Shown one piece after another: positions 1-43,035 of a DNA stretch of 64,000 nucleotides. Source of the DNA: Doris montereyensis (Eukaryota; Mollusca; Gastropoda; Nudibranchia; Dorididae); the NCBI GenBank assembly GCA_037039925.1, contig JAXRKP010000471.1, forward strand, positions 190,001 to 254,000. The letters run 5' to 3'. A model generated the notes under the pieces. It searched no databases, had not been told where the DNA came from, and saw nothing but the letters and a program-made list of their open reading frames with translations. A program made the translations under genes and the position numbers. Position 1 is the first letter of the stretch, and the number at the start of each line of letters is the position of its first letter.

Positions 1-754
1 GTTGCCATGGAAACAGTAGCCATCTTTGATTTGTCCCCCACATTTGACCAACTTCAATATTGATAGGCTTTTTCATTTTTCAACAAATTTGTTTCAAACT
101 TGGCACACACCTTATTTGATACAATATCTAAATTTGACCACATTAGATTTTTATTTCATTAGTAAGTTTTGATTTTATGAATTTTTGAAAATAGCATATG
201 AGAACTATCAAAAATATACAAAAATATTGTACATAAAATTCAATGTTTCCAAAACCATAATACATATAAAAAAAAGCATCTGATTATTTTTTTGTTTCCC
301 CCACTCATCATCCATACCAAATTTCATGAAGATATGCTGAGAAATAAAAAAGTAGAAAGGAAATAATGAACAAAAAAGGATATTTTGAGAAAATCGTATT
401 TTTCTCTCATTTTCTGTTATTTGAATACGTTTTTCTCCCATAAACCTAAGAAAAGAGTAGGATAATACTTTGAAACATCATAAACCCTTGAGAGGCTCTC
501 AGCTACTTCTTATTGACACTGTTTCAAGTGCACCAGCACCTTTTTACTCATTTTAAGATTGGAGCCTTTTGATAATGGTGCAGGGAATATGTTCCGTAAC
601 TTCCGGCTGATTTAAGGCAATATTCATTATAGATCCTCAAGTAAGGTTGTTTTGGATAGCATTTAATGTGACGATCAAAATGAGTACCAATTTGCCATAC
701 TTTAGATAATATTTCCAGCTTTTATTGTATAATAGCTGTGTTGAAAAAGATTTT
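1..754. other. Gene-free left edge
   Basis: AT-rich sequence in which I see no exon, RNA gene or recognisable repeat. The last exons of the SPAG1-like gene would be expected on the minus strand at or beyond this edge, but I could not recognise one here. Confidence 0.5.
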
Positions 755-865
755 GCTCGAAAAAAATATGAGAGAATTGTTCAACTGTTGGCGGGGCTCG
801 AACCTACTACCTTTCGGTTGAGATGCCGACACCTTGCCTCTGAACTACCGAATCCCCCAGACTAT
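755..865 (-). repeat. SINE family A, truncated copy
   Basis: Read on the minus strand this is a tRNA-like head with a B-box-like GGTTCGAGCCC, followed by a short part of the body. The same head occurs at about 3448-3530 and 5870-5943 on the minus strand and at 29572-29650 on the plus strand. The copy stops soon after the head, so it is 3'-truncated. Confidence 0.7.
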
Positions 866-1134
866 TTGCTAGAATAAGTCTTTACCTAGTGAAAGAAAAC
901 CTAGAAAAAATAATCACGTCACACCTAGACACCTCCATCTCAGCAACCCCTGATCCCAAGATGACTGACAAAGATGAGGAAGACACCAACAGGAACAGAA
1001 CACCGACTTTTTCAAGTTTTAATGTGCATCCCAACCAACAGCCTCCACAAATTGTCAAATTATATTAGGTTAATAAATTTTTAGTACGCCTGAAAGAAGG
1101 GGTAATGATAATTAATACAAGTCTATAAGATTTC

Positions 1135-1290
1135 TTTATCGTTTAATTGAAATTTATCCAGTCCACCATTTGTGGTGGTCTCAGGGTGAATTAAGAGGAA
1201 ACATGAAGTATGTTGAAAGTGAAAGATATGTGTAAGAGTGATGGCTATAGAGTAGGACCTATAGTAGCGTCTGCCAACCATCCACAATAA
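1135..1290 (+). repeat. Interspersed repeat family C, copy 1
   Basis: About 150 bp built around TCTCAGGGTGAATTAAGAGG and ending near a 'taggacctA...gccaacc' block. Closely similar stretches lie at 8752-8892 and 18322-18455, and a more diverged one at 20655-20780, all in the same orientation. No coding capacity or TIR is seen. It is probably a short non-autonomous element. Confidence 0.65.
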
Positions 1291-1391
1291 CAAACTAAAT
1301 CAGAGTAAAAATCATGCGACCTAAGTATCCATGTCATCACTTACAACTGAAAAAAATAATTTTTTTTTAAAACATCAACAAAAAAACCTAC

Positions 1392-32482
<31,091 letters not shown>

Positions 32483-32635
32483 TTTGCCTCAACTGAAAAA
32501 AGATGATTTGCAAGACATGTTTTCTCTCTCAATAATTTGACCTGAAAAGCAATACAATAATAAAACAAAAATGTAGAAGTTTTGATGCATTTTTGGTTTA
32601 CACAGGTGAGCTTGACGTACAAGTAATACACTCAC

Positions 32636-32705
32636 AATCTTATATGGCGAGCACTTCTTCGCACCACAAAACAATACTGACCCACTCATTTTTTCTTTCC
32701 TGATG
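32636..32705 (-). other. Possible 5' non-coding exon of the SPAG1-like gene
   Basis: Exon 2 begins with an acceptor, so an upstream exon should exist. A strong donor-like GTGAGT lies at 32630-32635, 143 bp upstream of exon 2, after a moderately GC-rich stretch 'cgaagaagtgctcgcca'. The upstream limit and promoter are not identified; this is inference. Confidence 0.35.
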
Positions 32706-32709
32706 GCGG

Positions 32710-33365
32710 AGAATAATAGTAATAATAATAATAATATTGACCCCCTTACTGGTTCTGTTTCCCAGTTTTATCATCTACATGAGGAAAGTGGGGGGGGGGG
32801 GCCTTGCTCTCCTGCATTAACACTAGAAAAGCGGCTCGTTCAGCCGGAACAATGACTGCCACACGCTAGTTGGCTCGCTGACAGTCATTGCTGCGGCACA
32901 AGGCTGCCCACAAAGTCTTGCCAGTTCACGGGGAAGTATGACTTCTGACCAGGCCATCACCAATCTATTGAATTCAGTCGCATGGCAACCATCTGGTCTT
33001 ACCCAAGCCAAGCTAAACTAGAATGATTCCATTTTTTTCAATTTAGTAGGAGACAACAAGACAAATTACGTATTGGTACAAACACATATTCTTATTATCA
33101 GCTCAATCACACACACTCTCAAAAATGACCAGCTCACATAAAAAATGTACGCCCCTCTAGCGATGGACTTGTCCTAGTAGGATCATTCCATTTAACAATA
33201 GGGGTGACCAATAATATGAACACTGTATAACAATCCTACTTGGTGCATAGTACAGTTGTTCGCATCGTTACTACACTACCAGTTGTCCAAGGCAAAGATA
33301 ATGACAGACACACCCCTTTTTGAAAGAAACTCAACTTAAGTCCAAAAGCTTTTGGACGTAAGCTT
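32710..33365. other. Intergenic stretch upstream of the SPAG1-like gene
   Basis: Contains a short AAT run, a G10 run near 32790 and unassigned sequence. No gene recognised. A 62-codon minus-strand frame at 32823-33011 looks coincidental. Confidence 0.5.
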
Positions 33366-33384
33366 ATGAGCCATAACACTTTCT

Positions 33385-33872
33385 TTTTCTTTCTTTCTTT
33401 ATCAGTTTTTATCAGTTTTCTTTATCACTCTACCTTTCGGTGTATGGGTTCCTTTCTTTATCAGTTTCCACTCTACCTTTCGGTGTATGGGTTCCTTTCT
33501 TTATCAGTTTCCACTCTACCTTTCGGTGTATGGGTTCCTTTCTTTATCAGTTTCCACTCTACCTTTCGGTGTATGGGTTCCTTTCTTTATCAGTTTCCAC
33601 TCTACCTTTCGGTGTATGGGTTCCTTTCTTTATCAGTTTCCACTCTACCTTTCGGTGTATGGGTTCCTTTCTTTATCAGTTTCTACTCTACCTTTCGGTG
33701 TATGGGTTCCCTTTCTTTATCATCAGTTTCCACTCTACCTTTCGGTGTATGGGTTCCTTTCTTTATCAGTTTCCACTCTACCTTTCGGTGTATGTTCCTT
33801 TCTTTATCAGTTTCCACTCTACCCTTTCTTTCTTTATCAGTTTCCACTCTACCTTTCGGTGTATGGGTTCAG
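33385..33872. repeat. 43-bp tandem array at the 3' end of RTE-like copy A
   Basis: About 11 nearly identical units containing CTTTCTTTATCAGTTTCCAC and 'tctacctttcggtgtatggg'. RTE-like copy B carries one diverged unit at the equivalent place (45440-45480). All three plus-strand frames are open because 43 is not a multiple of three and the unit lacks stops; not coding. Confidence 0.93.
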
Positions 33873-36840
33873 TTTCCCGAGATGATCTTATCTTCCTCCA
33901 GGATGCCCTGTCCTGACATTTTCTGTTTCCTTCCAAAAAAGTTAAATTTCTATGCTTCAATGCCTCTTTTATATCTTCTTCCCACTTTCTCTGAGGTCTG
34001 CCTTTTGGCCTTTTACCTTGGACTTTAGCACTGTATACTGATTTAGCTATTCTATTGTCATTCATTCTGTTTACATGCCCAAACCATCTCAATTGATTTC
34101 TTTCCATCTTAGTTTTTATGCTATCTGCTTTGGTTTGATCTCTTATTGTTGTGTTTCTGATTTTGTCTCTTTTAGTTTTCCCTACTACTCTTCTTAGATA
34201 TTTCATTTTAGCTGCCTGTACTCTACTGTATTCTCTACTGTCTAGGGTCCATGTTTCGCTGCCATAGAGGAGAGAAGGACAATAAACTCTATTGTATACT
34301 GCCATTTTGGTTTTTGTTGACAATTCTTGCTTATCTACAAATGCCTTTCCTAAATGGTTATATATTGCACTTGCCTTTTGGATTCTCTGGCTGATTTCTT
34401 CTCTTAGTTTTCCCTCTGAGATAATCATTACTCCTAGGTAATTGTAGCTTTGAACTTGTTCTAAATTCTCCCTGCCTAATTTAAGATTTTATGTTTTAGC
34501 TTCCCTAGTTACTAGCATTGTTTTGGTTTTCTTTGCATTTAGTCTTATTCCTCTTTTAAGTTCATCGTTCATAACGTTGATATTCGACTGAAGGTCACTT
34601 TCTGATTTTCCAAACAGAACTAAATCATCGGCAAATGAAAGCATTGATACATTTACTGGTTTGAGCTTCCACATACCTACATTCATTTTCTTCATTTTTT
34701 GAGGATACCTTTGCAACTGAATCCATAAATGTGATAAACAAACGATACAACCCTGTCTTACTCCTATATGTACAGCAAATTCTGCAGATATATTTCCAGC
34801 TACTCTCACTGCACATGTTGGTTTATTGTAAAAACTTTTAATGGCTTCTATTAAATTTTACTCTACATTGTGTTCCTTTAAGGAATGCCATAGTTCGTCC
34901 CTCCTCACAGTGTCAAATGCCTATTCTGAGTTAATAAACCATAGGTCCAAGTCAATGTTTCTCTCAAGGAATTTTTCTATTATTTGTCTTGTACACTTCT
35001 TCCTTGTCTAAATCCACTCTGGTGCTCTTAAATCTGATTCTCTACTCTTTTCCTTCAGTCTCATTTCCAGTATCCTGGCATATACTTTTCCTGGAACGCT
35101 AAGTAGTGATATCCCTCTATAGTTGGAGCATTCCATAGTTGATCCTTTCTTATGTATTGGAACTACCGTTACATTTTTCCAGTTGTCTGGCACCGGTTTG
35201 GATTTTCATGCTTGGTGGCATATTGCACGTAGTAGTTTGTCTGCCTCTCTCCCTTGGTTTTTAATCATTTCTGGATAAACTTGATCTGCTCCTGGGGCTT
35301 TTCCTAATTTCACTTTTCTTATAGCTGTTTGAAGTTCTTCCATTGATATATCTTCAGCTGTCTCCTCTGGATTACTTGTTACTCTTACTAATTGATCTTT
35401 ACTCCTTGTTTCATGCGTTCTGGAGGGATTATGTAATTGGTGAAAATGCTTTCTCCATGTTTCCATGATTTCGCTGTCTTCTTTTCATTATTTCTCCTTT
35501 GGCATTCTTATTTTGTCGTATCGGGCATGCTTTGGTCTTTCTCATGCTCTTCATTGCCCCCAGAACAGCTTTTGATTTCCTTGATAGCTTTCTTGAAGCC
35601 TTTGCCCAAACTCTTCCCATTGTTCCTCTTTTACTTTCCTCACTTCCTCTTTGGTGATAGTTCTTTTATTCATAAAATTTCCTATCCTCTGGTCTCTTTG
35701 TTTGCAAATATTTCTTCCAGGCATCCTTTTTTGCTTTGATCTTAGTCTTGACATTCTCATTCCACCATGCCGTTCTTTTCCCATCTCCTTTAATTTGTTT
35801 CCTACCACAAACCTCTGCAGTACAACTGAGAGAGTGTTTCATTATACATTTGCCACCTTTCTTCTATTGTGCTATCATTCAGATCCATCTGTCTTTCACT
35901 GATATTTTGGTATAGTTAAGTAACTTTCTCTATTTTCTCTTTCCTTTTCTGTCTGTTTTCTTCAGTCAGTAATCTCATTTGGCAATCACTAAGTGATGAT
36001 CACTAAATATTTCTGCTCCTCTGTTTACTCTTGCATCCAATGTACTGTAAAATAGGGAGCTGCTAACTATTATGTAATCTATAATTGACTTTTCACACCT
36101 GTCTTCATTTACTCTTGTATATTTGTGGATATCTTTATGAGGAAAAAAGGTGTTGGCTATTTTCATGTTATTCTTAAGGCAAAAAAAATCTATTAGTCTT
36201 TCTCCATTTGGAGAAGTTATTGTCTCTCTTTTACCTATCACTCCTCCTGATGTTTCTATATTGTTGCCTACTCTAGCACTTACATCTTCTAAAACTACTT
36301 AAAGCATTAGTTCCTGTTTGAGTTTAAGCTTCTCTGCAGCTATCTGTAAATCGTTTTTCGAAGATATCTTTTTCTTCTTTAGTTGCGTCTTTTGTTTGGT
36401 CCACATAAGCTTTTGATAATTTAATTTCTCGTCCTTTTGGTTTAATATTTACCTCTAAATGCCGTGGGCTTATAAATTTCCAACTTTCTAGTAGCTTTTC
36501 ATGTCTTTTATGCACTAGGAGATCTACTCCTGCTCTATCTTTGACATCTACTCCTGAGAAGATTAAAATATGATTCAGTCCTACATTTTCGTTTCCTTGT
36601 CCATTTTTCTTTGTTTCTGTAATGGCCAAAATATCTACTTTGAATTTTTCCATTTCTTCAACAAATTCTAACTCTTTTCCATTTTTTGCCCTAACGTTCC
36701 ATGTTCCAAAAATCAGTCTGTATTCATTTCCAAGTTCGTCTTCGAAAGATCAAGCCGGTTATATTATATTTAGTTCTCTGAATCTGTTTGGTTTTGGATA
36801 AGCAGGGGATTAGCCCACTGTACCCTAAGTAGATGGTGGG
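33873..36840 (-). mobile_element. RTE-like non-LTR retrotransposon, copy A (degenerate)
   Basis: Reading on the minus strand from 36840: an APE-type endonuclease (ILAITETKKNGQG at about 36620, 'SDHHLVIAK' near 35980), a linker, reverse transcriptase blocks ('APGADQVYPEMIK' near 35280, 'NYRGISLLSVPGKVYARIL' near 35090, the catalytic FADD motif in LSFADDLVLFGKSES near 34630) and a C-terminal region 'LRWFGHVNRMNDNRIAK' near 34060. Several frameshifts and stops separate the pieces, so it is inactive. The 5' end 'gtaccctaagtagatggtgg' is shared with copy B. The RTE-superfamily assignment rests on the C-terminal and endonuclease motifs. Confidence 0.88.
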
Positions 36841-37380
36841 ACTGCCACCTTGAGGCACCCTACCGAAAACATCCCACCCTCACCCGTTCCTATCCCGGGC
36901 AAAGTTGGGTCCCTCTGGCAGTTCACACCCCATGTGCTTATCTATGGTAGGCCTCTTTGCACATTTTGTCAAGTTCACCACTTACAGGAAGCAACTTTGC
37001 GCACGGTTCCTTTCTATTACGGATGCACCCAACTTGATCACTAAGGAGAAAACGCTTAATACTTTGAAGCTTCGAAAGCACCCAGTGCTAATTGGCATTT
37101 CAGATAAGTCGTTTACTCTATCCCCTTAATGTATCGATACATTTGTAATTTGTATACATTTTGCACCTTTAGTGTAAATTTTTGCCTTGATTGTATGTAA
37201 CACGCCTAGCAGGCGGTTGTGTGAATTTGTCTCCTGGAATTATCAACAATCGTGTGTGTTTTACAGTGCATTCGACCTTGTGATTTACACCTACTTTTAT
37301 ATGAAGTTTTACCGGTTCTAAGGATATAAGTTCCAAGCATTTTTATTCAAGGATTCATTAGACATTTCATACTTGACTCC

Positions 37381-38691
37381 ATGGCTTTTACAAACTCCAT
37401 TAACGTTCACCACCTCCATTTTCTTTTATTGAGCATAAGAGTATTACTCACTATACTCTTCACGGCTCCATATTTTCACCACCAACTGTGCGCCAACAAA
37501 TCACACAGAGCAAAACACACTGACCAACGCGGCGGTCGTCGCAAGCAGCGCACAATCGAGACAATCGTCAGCCACCGTCCCCCAGCAAGACACGTCAAAA
37601 CAAATTCACCGTCTAACCTGACGCGCATAATCACTGACAACAATAACAACATTCACTGTAACAACGACACACAACTGAACTACTCTCCTCACTCAACGCG
37701 ACCTGTCAATCATTCCAAGCAAGACAAAAATTCAGTATCACAGAACAACGGGCTTCTCAAGGTTGTCTATTTTAATTCTCGGTCTTGCAGAAATAAGACC
37801 CTTCAGATTTATACTTTTATAAATGAAACGAAGGCCGACATAATTTTTATAACAGAAACGTGGCTGAGAGAGCAAGGAGATGAGCCTCTCATCACAGAAA
37901 TGATGCCAAAAGGCTATAACTTCCACGGCGAAGCGAGGAAAACAAGGACGGGAGGGGGCGTAGCCATCGTGTACAGGGACTCGTTCCAAATAACCAAATG
38001 TAAAGAAAATTCTCAATACGACACTTTTGAACATTGTAAAATAATAATCAACACACCCCATTGTGCCTTATTCTGCGTGTGTGTCTACCATCCCCCGCCA
38101 AGCAAAAAGAACCGCCACACCATCAGCAAATTTGAACAGGATTTTTCTGACTTTCTTGATTCCATTAACAACAAAAACAACGTCTACATGTTAGGGGACT
38201 TTAACTATCACCTTGAAAAGTCAACTAATTCATCTGTAAAGAGCTTAATCACACTGATTGACGAACACAGTTTCCAACAACTCGTCACTGACGCAACACA
38301 TGAGAAACAACACATTCTAGACTTAGTTTTAACAAGAAGCGATTTAGTCAAATCTATAGTAAAAGTGTCAGAATGTTGCATATCAGACCACTACGCCATT
38401 TCATTCAAAATCAACGTAGACAAACCCAAGATCCTCTGCAGAAACATTAAAGGCATTGACATCGACACCTTCAAAGAAGACCTTTTAAATTCATTTTCAG
38501 ACAGGACACCGAAATCAGCAAATGACTTTGATAGCTCCCTCCGAACAATTCTCGACAAACACGCTCCAATTCGAGAGAAACTCGCCCCAATAAGGACTGC
38601 AGCGCCCTGGATCAACGAGAGAGTTCTGAACGGAAAGAAAAAGAAACCAAAAGCCGAGAGACTGGAAAAAAACTGGATCGACTGTTCATAA
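37381..38691 (+). CDS. LINE endonuclease domain ORF
   Basis: 436 codons, opened by ATG at 37381. The first 120 residues are basic/Asn-rich. An APE-like endonuclease follows: LKVVYFNSRSC, ADIIFITETWL, GGGVAIVYRDS, YMLGDFNYHLE, LDLVLTR and ISDHYAISF, which carry the expected catalytic Asn, Glu, Asp and His positions. The frame ends in TAA soon after the domain, where the family normally continues into the RT, so a frameshift or stop has split one polyprotein. It could nick target DNA if intact. Confidence 0.85.
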   Translation: MAFTNSINVHHLHFLLLSIRVLLTILFTAPYFHHQLCANKSHRAKHTDQRGGRRKQRTIETIVSHRPPARHVKTNSPSNLTRIITDNNNNIHCNNDTQLNYSPHSTRPVNHSKQDKNSVSQNNGLLKVVYFNSRSCRNKTLQIYTFINETKADIIFITETWLREQGDEPLITEMMPKGYNFHGEARKTRTGGGVAIVYRDSFQITKCKENSQYDTFEHCKIIINTPHCALFCVCVYHPPPSKKNRHTISKFEQDFSDFLDSINNKNNVYMLGDFNYHLEKSTNSSVKSLITLIDEHSFQQLVTDATHEKQHILDLVLTRSDLVKSIVKVSECCISDHYAISFKINVDKPKILCRNIKGIDIDTFKEDLLNSFSDRTPKSANDFDSSLRTILDKHAPIREKLAPIRTAAPWINERVLNGKKKKPKAERLEKNWIDCS

Positions 38692-38818
38692 AAACATTTA
38701 CAGACAAGAAATTAGTTCTCTTGCTAATGTTATTAAAGAAGAAAAATCAATTTATTTAAACAAACAGATACAAGACAGTGAATCAAGTTCAAACCTCTAT
38801 TCAATCTGCAATGACCTT

Positions 38819-40560
38819 TTGGGTAAAAAAAATGTACAGTACTTACCAACTAACATCCCGGTGAGTGAACTACCTGAAGCTTTCAATCATTTTTTCATCG
38901 ATAAGATTAAAAAGATACGAGAAAACTTAGATGTCACAAACTCTGATCCCAGGTATCACGTATTTGACGGTAATTCCTTTTGTTCTTTTAAACCTGTGAC
39001 AGAAGATTTTGTTAAATCTACAATCATGAAATCTACTAAAAAATTGTGTGAACTTGATCCACTGCCAGTAAATCTGTTTCTTAGCTGCCTTGATATCACC
39101 TTGCCCCATATTACCAATATTATCAACCAGTCACTAAAAATGGAATTGTTGTCCCTAGTTTTAAGGAGGCCATTGTTAGACCTTTATTAAAAAAGAACAA
39201 CCTTGATCAAAACGATCTGAAAAATTACAGACCAGTGTCCAACCTACCATTTCTTTCCAAAATATTAGAAAAAGCTGTTTTGAGCCAAATCGACCAACAC
39301 TTAGATGAAAACTCTTTGAAAGGAACCTATCAGTCTGCTTATAGAAGAAAGCACAGCACAGAGACAGCACTTCTGAAAGTACAATCTGATTTACGGAATT
39401 CGACCGATAAAGGAGAACTATCCATTTTAGCCTTGTTAGACCTATCTGCTGCATTTGACACTATAGATCATGGCATTCTTCTTAAACGTTTAGAGTTATC
39501 TTTTGGCATCAAAGGCACTGCTCTGGAATGGTTCAGTTCGTACATCAGCAATAGAAAGCAAGCTGTATCAGTCCATGGAAAGCTATCAAATTATTCTGTT
39601 CTTCATTTTGGTGTGCCCCAAGGCTCGGTTCTGGGGCCAATCCTTTTTCTTTGTACGCACAACCAATACACAACATCATCAATCAACATCATTTTAATTA
39701 CCACATTTACGCTGACGACACTCAGCTCTATAAGTCTGCTGAAATATCCGGACTGCCATCTGTCATAACTTCCCTTAATGATTGCGCCACCCAGATTTCT
39801 TCGTGGATGACATCCAATAAATTGAAATTAAATGAGAACAAAACAGAAGTTATAGCAATAGGAAGCAAAGCCAAAGTAGAAGCCGCTAAATTAAGATATG
39901 TTAAAATCTGTAGCGAAGAAATTCCTGTTGTCAAAAAAGCAAGAAATTTAGGAGTTATCATGGATTGTACCATGTCCATGGAAGACCATATCTCACATTT
40001 GAGAAAAGTTTGCTATCTGGAATTAAAAAGAATATGTCATATCAGGAAATACATCACTCCTGAGGCAACAAACAAATTAATTTGCTCATTTGTTCTTTCA
40101 AGAATTGATTACTGCAATTCTCTGCAGGCTGGACTTCCACTGACACAAATCAAGAAACTGCAGATAATACAAAACAATGCCGCCAGATTAGTTATGGAAG
40201 TTTCAAAAAGAGAACACATTACGCCAATACTTAAACACCTACACTGACTCCCAATAAAATCCCGCATTGACTACAAGATAGCTACAATCACGTACCAATG
40301 CCTGCACGAGGCTGACTTTCCAGTCTACTTAAAAAGTTAGTTCCTAAATACACACCGAACAGATCACTGCGCTCATCGAGCAAGAAAATGATACAAACAC
40401 CCAAAACTAAACTTAAGACTTTCGGAGATAGGGCCCTACAAACACAAGCAGCCAAAATTTGGAACATTTTACCATGGGACGTCCAGTCTGCAGAGTCTTT
40501 GAATATACTGAAATCTCGCTTGAAGACCCACTACTTCTCCAACATATTTAGATGAATTTT
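38819..40560 (+). pseudogene. LINE reverse transcriptase and C-terminal region (broken)
   Basis: Pieces in different frames: 38819-39190 (RT N-terminal, 'LCELDPLPVNLF'), 39160-39768 ([30 protein letters not shown]), 39651-40247 ([30 protein letters not shown], then the thumb region) and on to 40560 ('LPIKSRIDYKIATITYQCLH', 'WNILPW'-type). The catalytic YADD is present at about 39708. At least three frame changes and one in-frame stop make the copy inactive. Confidence 0.85.
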
Positions 40561-40932
40561 ATTGAATTGCGTGCTTTTACTGAATTGATTGTAATACTAT
40601 GTTTTATTGATGCATCTGTTTTATGTAAAATGTTTTAGCGATAGCATGCCATGTCTGTGTAATCATTTTGCTTGTAATGCGCCTTGAGCTCTTCTGAGGG
40701 AAGGCGCAATATAAATATTCTTCTTATCTTATCTTATACTTCCTTTCATTCTCTATCATTTCTAGACCCAGTCAGATATAGATCTAGTCTAAAGTTATCC
40801 TCTTTTTACGTTCCTGTTTCCCATACTCTCACCTCTCTCTCCCTTTCTTTCTTCTTTTTTCTCTCTCTCTCCTTCTCCCTTTTTATTACTTAAACTTATT
40901 TTCATATTTTTATTTCATTCTAGATGTGAACC

Positions 40933-42945
40933 TGGCAGGTTTCACAAAAATGGGACCCAATGATAACTTGAACTCTTCAATTAATCTTTCTTAAAGTCTA
41001 ATTGATGAATCTTCTTAACATTTGGTCCATGTATAGCTTTGACATCGCAGATATAAAAAACATAATATTGTGAAATTTGCTTTCAATTTGTGTGTTTTGT
41101 GAATATTTTTTTGTGTGTGAACGTCAGCAATCCAGACAGATGGGATTTCCCTCTTTTTAATAAGTCCCTTTTCACCTTAAGGTAGGTGAGGTCAACGACC
41201 TTTTATTCTGTTTTCTTTAATTCCATGTGGAAGAGAATTGTTCAAAGAAAATTTGGCGAGTCCTAAATATTTTTTATCTTTTTGCAGTGATCACGTGAGG
41301 CAGGTTTCAGATTTTCGTTATTATGTAACAACTGATGTCTATTAATACAAATGAAAAAAAAACAGTTGAAAAATACGTAGAAGCGCCGTTTTTTATCTGG
41401 AGTGAAAGAAAACGTATTCCTACCACCATATATTCTGTAAAAGACACGAAAAAATCATAGGTAACTCTAAATGAAAGTGAGAATCCTATGAGACTACTGG
41501 CAGTCTTCCAAACCTCATGGTCGGACAAAAAAAATTTTTTTCGATCTGAGATCTAATAACGGTAATATTGCGTCGAGCTATTGTCTCGTAGTTCATCTCG
41601 TGTAAGCCTATTGGGAAATCATGAAATTTTTGTTTTTAAATTGTCTGGTTGGCTTTGCGGAATATTTTGTTTTTGGAAGACTCATGCGCTTACGGCCATG
41701 CAAAAATGTAGACGATGATCGGACATCAGAAAGCAGACTGTGATCAGGTTAGATTCGGAGACCGTTCAGGTTAGATTCGGTTGCATTAGCAAAACCTGCT
41801 TTGGCTTATCGTGAGTGAAACTTATGTAAAGAAGTCCGGCAATCAATAGGCTTTCATGATTTATTATGTTTTAATAAATAAAGACAAGATAATTGGCAAT
41901 ACGGGAGGTTTAGAAGTCCATAACAACGATAGTGACTCTACGTCTCCACTATGCACAGTCTTCTTGGCATAACAATACAATATTACTAAAAACGCATTTC
42001 AACGAGAGAGAGAGAGAGAAAATAATACTAATAGCACAGGTTCAAGTAGAGTTCAAGATTTGCCAGCCACCGCTCCCATCCCGTCCCGTATTCCATGAAG
42101 CAATTATCGATCGATAAAGACAAGTTTGTGCTAGTCTAGTGGGGCGCTCTATGTGACTGTAGATAGTTAGAGAGGGGGGGGTGGTGAGTGATGATGGGAG
42201 TAGCGGAGAAGTGATGATGGGGGGGGGGGGGCTACGGGAAGAACGGAACAATTGTCGTCAAAAGCGCTTTCTTTTCGGCAAGGGTTTTGTTGCTGGTGCA
42301 TCTCTCTCTCTCTCTATTGGCAAATATCGGCCTATACGTATCGCATCCTCACTCGTTAAAATTATAAGTCGTGAAGTTTACCGTACCAGTTTGAGCAGAA
42401 TGGTACACACGATAAACCCGTAACACGTAATAAGGATAGTATAAAGGCGTACAATCACAGAATTTTACAAAAAACGGGACAAAAGGCATTGGTTTTCATC
42501 ATCCACACGATCCGGATCGCGCGAGTCATCTGATCAACGGTAAGGCACCGGCCGTTGACTCCACGCCAGTGTCGGGAAACACAAACACAGACTTCACATC
42601 TTATTGAGAACTAGGGAAAAGTCAGGGAACTCTCCAAACCAAATGCCCAAGCGTTACGTCACTAAATAAACGCCAGGAAACCTCGGTCGACGGACGCGAG
42701 CAGTTCACGTAACATTACGTACTGGCATTGGACCTAGAATTTTCAGTTATGCCCCTTGACTGAAAAACATGACTTTTAAAAAGCTAATTTATTTGCTCCA
42801 CAGTCCTTTGCTATCTCTTAAAGTCATATATCTGGAATCCTCATGTTCTAAGCTTTAACATGGGATATAACACTTCTAAAAAATATAACACGTACATTTT
42901 TACAAAAAGGGGAAATGGGGATGGACCATTTTGTGAAACCTGCCA
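40933..42945. mobile_element. 2.0-kb TIR element, non-autonomous
   Basis: Begins TGGCAGGTTTCACAAAA and ends with the inverse TTTTGTGAAACCTGCCA (inverted repeat of about 20 bp with one indel). It sits inside the 0.9-kb repeat between segments matching 27883 and about 27897, which supports insertion. No transposase frame is seen; the longest internal frames are under 80 codons. No clear target duplication and about 13 bp of target seem lost. Contains a short GA run at 42005-42020 and a G10 run near 42221. Confidence 0.7.
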
Positions 42946-43035
42946 TATATTTTCACATCCCTTCTACTTTATCATCACTGTCGTTTTCTTTTTTTTCTTC
43001 CTCCTTTCTGTTTTTCTTCTGACATTCGGGGTGTA

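Larger units (their letters stand above)
37194..40735 (+). mobile_element. CR1/L2-like non-LTR retrotransposon
   Basis: 3.5 kb. The 5' UTR starts 'tatgtaacacgcctagcagg'. The 3' end is 'aggcgcaatataaatattct' followed by short TCTTA repeats, a typical CR1/L2-type terminus. Endonuclease, reverse transcriptase and C-terminal regions are all visible. Boundaries come from comparison with the uninterrupted repeat at 27656/27657. No clear target-site duplication. Confidence 0.85.
36858..43035 (+). repeat. 0.9-kb interspersed repeat, copy split by two insertions
   Basis: Repeat segments at 36858-37193, 40736-40932 and 42946-43035 align in order with 27285-27656, 27657-27883 and about 27897-27985. The intervening DNA is a LINE (37194-40735) and a TIR element (40933-42945). 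Confidence 0.8.

Noticed and set aside
32823..33011. 62-codon minus-strand frame upstream of the SPAG1-like gene
   Set aside because: No family features and no link by splicing. Treated as chance.
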